DNA of 64,000 bases, from positions 1-64,000 of the forward strand of contig JAGDBO010000007.1 of NCBI GenBank assembly GCA_017959005.1. The letters are read 5' to 3'. Origin of the DNA: Bacteroidales bacterium. GTDB lineage: Bacteria > Bacteroidota > Bacteroidia > Bacteroidales > UBA932. The notes under the pieces were generated by a model. The model made no database searches. It worked only from the letters and a program-made list of their open reading frames with translations, and was not told where the DNA came from. A program made the position numbers and the translations under genes. This document shows positions 60,514 through 64,000 of the stretch, one piece after another; position 1 is the stretch's first letter; each line of letters opens with the position of its first letter.

Positions 60514-62097
60514 ATGTTTAAATCACATCCAAAGGGGTTGCTTGCAGCAGCTCTAAGTAACATGGGAGAGAGATTCGGCTACTACATTATGAACGCCGTA
60601 CTTACACTCTTCCTCTGTTCCAAGTTCGGACTGAGTGATCCTCAGGGCGGACTTATCTACTCATTCTTCTATTCAGGTATCTATGTGCTCTCTCTTGTCG
60701 GCGGTATAATCGCAGACAGAACAATGAATTACAAGGGTACTATTCAGAAAGGACTCGTCATTATGGCCCTCGGCTATATTGTTCTTTCCATCCCTATCCT
60801 TGCAACTCCTGAGAACAAAACAGGGCTTCTTATTCTTACTTGCGTAGCCCTCTTCCTCATTGCATTCGGTAACGGTCTCTTCAAAGGAAACCTCCAGGCA
60901 ATCGTAGGTCAGATGTATGACAAGTTTGAAGCAGAGGCTGCTCTTCAAGGTCCTGAGGCTCTGAAACAAGCAAAGGAGAAGAGAGATTCCGGTTTCCAGA
61001 TTTTCTATGTATTCATCAATATAGGAGGTCTTGTTGCTCCGTTCGTAGCTCCTCTTTTAAGAAGCTGGTGGCTGAAGGTTCACGGATTCCTCTACAACGC
61101 TCAGCTTCCTAAGCTTTGCCATGAGGCAATCAACAACGGAGGCCAGGTATCCGCAAACTTCAACACTGAAGCTGCTAAGGCTATCATAGAGGGTGGAGGT
61201 CAGGTACTTCCGCAGAGCGCAGATGCTGCCGTTCAGTTCAGTACTCAGTATTTGGATGTATTCAATACAGGTATCCACTACTCATTCATAGCATCAGTTG
61301 CTGCAATGATAATCTCTCTGATTATCTTTGTTTCAACCAAGAAGATATTCCCTAATCCGGAGAAGAAAGAGGCTGCTGCTGCAGCAAACTATACTCCTGA
61401 GGAGAAGGCTTTGATGGCAAAGGAGATCAAACAGAGAATGTATGCCCTCTTCGCTGTATTGGGTATCGTGATATTCTTCTGGTTCTCATTCCATCAGAAC
61501 GGTCAGTCACTCTCTTACTTTGCAAGAGACTTTGTCAATACGGATAAGGTAGCACCTGAAATTTGGCAGGCTGTCAACCCATTCTTCGTAATTGTTCTGA
61601 CTCCTGTAGTTATGCTCCTCTTTGGCGCTTTGGCAAAGAGAGGAAAGCAAGTCTCAACACCTAAGAAGATTGCCATAGGTATGGGTATTGCTGCAATGGC
61701 TTATCTCTTCCTCTCAATCTTCTCTGCAAAGATGGGTTATCCTTCATCTAACGAGTTCCTTACATTAGATTCTGGTACTCAGGCAAGTATGAAAGCAGGA
61801 TGGTGGGTTCTCATTGTTGTTTACTTCTTCCTTACAGTTGCAGAGCTCTTCATTTCACCTCTGGGACTCTCATTCGTAAGTAAAGTTGCTCCTAAACATC
61901 TCCAGGGTATTTGCCAGGCTCTCTGGCTCTGTGCAACCGCTATAGGAAACCTCTTCCTCTTCCTTGGACCTATGATGTACAACGTTATGCCTCTATGGAA
62001 ATGCTGGGGTGTATTCCTCATCCTCTGTCTGCTCTCAATGGGCGTAATGTTCGGAATGGTGAAGTGGTTGGAGAGAGTAACCAACGAAAAACAATAA
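60514..62097 (+). CDS. POT/PTR2-family peptide transporter
   Basis: This 527-residue major facilitator protein has about 14 hydrophobic segments and the N-terminal POT motif region NMGERFGYY. In proton-coupled POT transporters this reads ExxERFxYY; here the first Glu is Asn (N16) while E19 and R20 remain. FGNGLFKGNLQAIVGQMY is the second PTR2 signature. Long soluble loops occur around residues 195-245 and 290-305. It probably imports di- and tripeptides across the inner membrane. The glycosyltransferase gene starts 1 nt downstream with TTG. Confidence 0.9.
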   Translation: MFKSHPKGLLAAALSNMGERFGYYIMNAVLTLFLCSKFGLSDPQGGLIYSFFYSGIYVLSLVGGIIADRTMNYKGTIQKGLVIMALGYIVLSIPILATPENKTGLLILTCVALFLIAFGNGLFKGNLQAIVGQMYDKFEAEAALQGPEALKQAKEKRDSGFQIFYVFINIGGLVAPFVAPLLRSWWLKVHGFLYNAQLPKLCHEAINNGGQVSANFNTEAAKAIIEGGGQVLPQSADAAVQFSTQYLDVFNTGIHYSFIASVAAMIISLIIFVSTKKIFPNPEKKEAAAAANYTPEEKALMAKEIKQRMYALFAVLGIVIFFWFSFHQNGQSLSYFARDFVNTDKVAPEIWQAVNPFFVIVLTPVVMLLFGALAKRGKQVSTPKKIAIGMGIAAMAYLFLSIFSAKMGYPSSNEFLTLDSGTQASMKAGWWVLIVVYFFLTVAELFISPLGLSFVSKVAPKHLQGICQALWLCATAIGNLFLFLGPMMYNVMPLWKCWGVFLILCLLSMGVMFGMVKWLERVTNEKQ

Positions 62098-62098
62098 G

Positions 62099-63154
62099 TT
62101 GAAAGTTAACGTAGTTATATTAAACTGGAACGGCAAGGACTTCTTACAGAAGTTCTTGCCTTCCGTTTATTACAGCGTTTTGGAGAGTGATTTCTCCGTA
62201 GATGTAGTTGTTGCAGACAACGGCTCAACGGATCAGTCACTTCTGGCTTTCAACACCGTTAAAGAATCCCTTCCACATTCGGAGGGGATAACGCTTAAAT
62301 GGCTTCCTCTGGAGAAGAACTGGGGCTTTGCAAAGGGCTATAACTTAGCCTTTAAGAGACTCCAGGAGGAGGGAGACAATTCTGATTACTATCTTCTTCT
62401 CAATTCAGATATTGAGACTCCGGAGGGCTGGCTTACTCCGCTTGTAAAATTTATGGAGGCCAATCCCTCTGTTTCAATCTGCCAGCCAAAGATTCTCTCC
62501 TACTCTCATCAGAAGATGTTTGAATATGCAGGAGCTGCCGGCGGATTTATAGACCGCTGGGGATTCCCTTTCTGCCGCGGAAGAATTCTCTCCCACCTGG
62601 AGGAGGACCTGGGGCAGTATGATACCCCTATCAGATGTTTCTGGGCATCAGGGGCTTGCATGATGGTGCGCAGCAGCGTCTATAATAACCTGGGAGGGTT
62701 GGATGACAACTTCTTTGCTCACATGGAGGAGATAGATTTCTGCTGGAGAAGCGCACTTATGGGGGGAGAAATCTGGTGCGTTCCTTCAAGCAAAGTTTAC
62801 CACGTGGGCGGCGGAACACTTCCTAACAACTCCCCAAGAAAACTCTACCTCAACTACCGCAACAACCTTCTTATGCTCTATAAAAACCTACCGGAGAGGG
62901 GAAAAGGTGGTAAGATATTCCTGCGTAAATGTCTGGACGGTCTCTCCGCCATCTGTTACTTTTTCCAGGGAAACTTCAAACTTGTTAGCGCAGTCTTTAA
63001 GGCTCACAGAGATTATAAAAAGATGAAGCGTGAGGCTTTGGTTTCACCACGCTCCAACTCTTATGTTACCGAGAGTGTTTACGGAACTGCACCTTTTTCT
63101 ATCGTGAGAAAATTCTTTACAGGAAAGAAAAAGTTCTCCGATCTCTCCTTCTAA
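62099..63154 (+). CDS. Glycosyltransferase family 2 (rhamnosyltransferase-like), TTG start
   Basis: This 351-residue protein has a GT-A fold: VNVVILNWNGKDFL at the start, VADNGSTDQSL, and LLNSDIETPEGW with the metal-binding Asp. ASGACMMVRSSVYNNLGGLDDNFFAHMEEIDFCWRSA (part: FAHMEEIDFCWR) is typical of WbbL-like rhamnosyl and related transferases. The only start that keeps the first beta strand is TTG at 62099, 1 nt after the transporter stop; no ATG precedes the catalytic core. Probably it adds a sugar in LPS, capsule or glycoprotein synthesis. Its TAA overlaps the stop of the convergent gene in CTAA. Confidence 0.88.
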   Translation: MKVNVVILNWNGKDFLQKFLPSVYYSVLESDFSVDVVVADNGSTDQSLLAFNTVKESLPHSEGITLKWLPLEKNWGFAKGYNLAFKRLQEEGDNSDYYLLLNSDIETPEGWLTPLVKFMEANPSVSICQPKILSYSHQKMFEYAGAAGGFIDRWGFPFCRGRILSHLEEDLGQYDTPIRCFWASGACMMVRSSVYNNLGGLDDNFFAHMEEIDFCWRSALMGGEIWCVPSSKVYHVGGGTLPNNSPRKLYLNYRNNLLMLYKNLPERGKGGKIFLRKCLDGLSAICYFFQGNFKLVSAVFKAHRDYKKMKREALVSPRSNSYVTESVYGTAPFSIVRKFFTGKKKFSDLSF

Positions 63155-63438
63155 TTATCTATACTCCAGATAAATACTCTGAGGCCCAGCCTCTCCTTTT
63201 GAGCATCCAGCTCTTCAAGATCTTTCTTCAGTTTCTTTGCCGCATCGTCATCCATAAAGGAGATGAGAGCGGAGTTGAGGGTTGGCCAGGCGTGTGAACC
63301 CAGGTGAGGCTCACCATCTTTACTTCCTGTTCCCGTTACCTGTTCCCACATGGTGTAACCCTTAATGAAGAGCTTTTCCATTACCACTTTAATGGCCTCA
63401 TCGTGAGCCTGATTGTATGATATAAATACTGCTTTCAT
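63151..63438 (-). CDS. PG0541-like RND-transporter-associated protein
   Basis: This 95-residue protein resembles the PG0541 family, small PII-like proteins encoded beside RND efflux pumps in Bacteroidales. It has KAVFISYNQAHDEAIKVVMEKLFIKGYTMW (part: AVFISYNQAHDEAI), then a short loop with GTGSKDGEPHLGSHAWP and LNSALISFMDDDAAKKL. It starts 3 nt after the stop codon of the RND permease, so it is in the same operon. A metal- or ligand-sensing role is possible but not shown. Its stop overlaps that of the convergent glycosyltransferase. Confidence 0.85.
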   Translation of the reverse strand: MKAVFISYNQAHDEAIKVVMEKLFIKGYTMWEQVTGTGSKDGEPHLGSHAWPTLNSALISFMDDDAAKKLKKDLEELDAQKERLGLRVFIWSIDN

Positions 63439-63441
63439 AAT

Positions 63442-64000
63442 CTACTTTTTTGCTTTAAGTTTCTTACTGCGGGTAAGACCGAACGCCGCAAAGGTGGTAT
63501 AGAGCACCGGAACGAATACCAGGGTTACCAGTGTGGAGACGCTCAATCCCCAGGCAACCGTCATACCCATACCTCTCCAAACTTCTGATCCTTCACCTCT
63601 TCCCAGGGCAAGAGGAAGCATACCAAGAACGGTTGTAAGAGTTGTCATAAGCACAGGACGCAGACGGGAGTGACCGGAATCCACAACGGCGCGGATGATT
63701 CCCATACCTCTCTCTCTGTTGAGGTTGGCGTAATCTACCAGCACAATACCGTTGTTAACCACAATACCGATTGTCATTACCGCTCCCACCATAGCCATGA
63801 TACTCATTGGGGTTCCTGTAACTACCAGACCTATAAGCACTCCCACGAATGCAAACGGTACGGCGAACATAATCACGAACGGATAGGTAAGACTCTCAAA
63901 CTGAGAAGCCATCACAATGAATACCAGGATTACAATCAGAACCATCAAAAGACCGAGGCTCTTGAATGTGCTTACCTGATCATCATAAGTACCTCCAATC
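63442..64000 (-). CDS. RND (AcrB-type) efflux transporter permease, C-terminal part
   Basis: Only the last part of a large RND inner-membrane pump is in the window; the frame continues past the right edge. The visible part has the final hydrophobic helices, ILVFIVMASQFESLTYPFVIMFAVPFAFVG (part: ASQFESLTYPFVI), VGAVMTIGIVVNNGIVLVDYANL, the loop SRLRPVLMTTLTTVLGMLPLA and GSEVWRGMGMTVAWGL. These match hydrophobe/amphiphile efflux pumps that work with a periplasmic adaptor and TolC. A PG0541-type gene follows 3 nt downstream. Substrates cannot be predicted. Confidence 0.93.
   Translation of the reverse strand, partial: IGGTYDDQVSTFKSLGLLMVLIVILVFIVMASQFESLTYPFVIMFAVPFAFVGVLIGLVVTGTPMSIMAMVGAVMTIGIVVNNGIVLVDYANLNRERGMGIIRAVVDSGHSRLRPVLMTTLTTVLGMLPLALGRGEGSEVWRGMGMTVAWGLSVSTLVTLVFVPVLYTTFAAFGLTRSKKLKAKK

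Noticed and set aside
1..64000. CRISPR arrays, insertion sequences, integrases, phage genes
   Set aside because: No spaced direct repeats, transposase motifs or terminal inverted repeats were seen by eye, and no gap is long enough to hold them.

Overview
The window is a gene-dense stretch of a Bacteroidota chromosome, most likely order Bacteroidales. This rests on lineage-typical families (DUF4831, DUF4491, PG0541-type RND accessory, a FISUMP-domain lipoprotein, HU-like membrane proteins, patatin-BamA fusion) and on promoters. Almost every gene preceded by a gap carries the Bacteroidota -7 element TAnnTTTG. Shine-Dalgarno sequences are essentially absent, except for the internal one that drives prfB frameshifting. 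No gap without a gene reaches 300 bp. I saw no insertion sequence, prophage, integrase or CRISPR array, so this looks like core chromosome with a few accessory operons.

Layout: 1-3.9 kb, a broken DMT transporter end, DUF805 protein, SLC13-type transporter, a lipoprotein and a tRNA-editing deacylase. 3.9-8.9 kb (minus), five overlapping genes: alarmone synthetase, alarmone hydrolase, APH-like kinase, a membrane SpoIIE/RsbW phosphatase-kinase fusion and a STAS protein. 8.9-10.4 kb, a PreA-like dihydropyrimidine dehydrogenase. 10.4-14 kb (minus), DUF4491, then an HprK-like kinase / S26 peptidase / PqqD / ABC exporter operon that resembles a peptide-modification system. 14-16.5 kb, TrkA and two AraC-type regulators. 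16.7-24.3 kb (minus), SPOR lipoprotein, gcvT, degenerate M28 peptidase, leuS and two YitT proteins. 24.4-29.3 kb, CapA-like lipoprotein and PhoH, facing a D-aminoacylase-type amidohydrolase and ApbE. 29.4-36 kb (plus), FISUMP lipoprotein, LemA, two TPM proteins, prfB with a programmed frameshift, class I fumarase and phospholipase A1. 36-42.3 kb (minus), guanine deaminase, and rlmN, patatin-BamA, recX and GH84. 42.5-47.7 kb (plus), recA, dnaG, metG. 47.7-48.9 kb (minus), rpsF-rpsR-rplI. 49-55.4 kb (plus), M16 peptidase, two tandem OmpA-family proteins and an LPS-kinase-like protein. 55.4-60.4 kb, HU-like membrane protein, tRNA-Asn, histone H1-like protein, PepD, DUF4831 and a lipid A acyltransferase. 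60.5-64 kb, POT peptide transporter, glycosyltransferase 2, PG0541-like protein and the end of an RND pump.

The two best candidates for an under-described system are the five-gene alarmone/partner-switch operon (4178-8851) and the HprK/S26/PqqD/ABC operon (10740-13981). In the first, every junction is an ATGA or TAATG overlap, so nucleotide-alarmone turnover, a small-molecule-type kinase and a serine-phosphorylation switch appear to be made as one unit. In the second, an RRE-like protein sits with a peptidase, a kinase and an exporter, but no precursor peptide is visible. All functions are inferred from reading the translated sequence; no database search was run.
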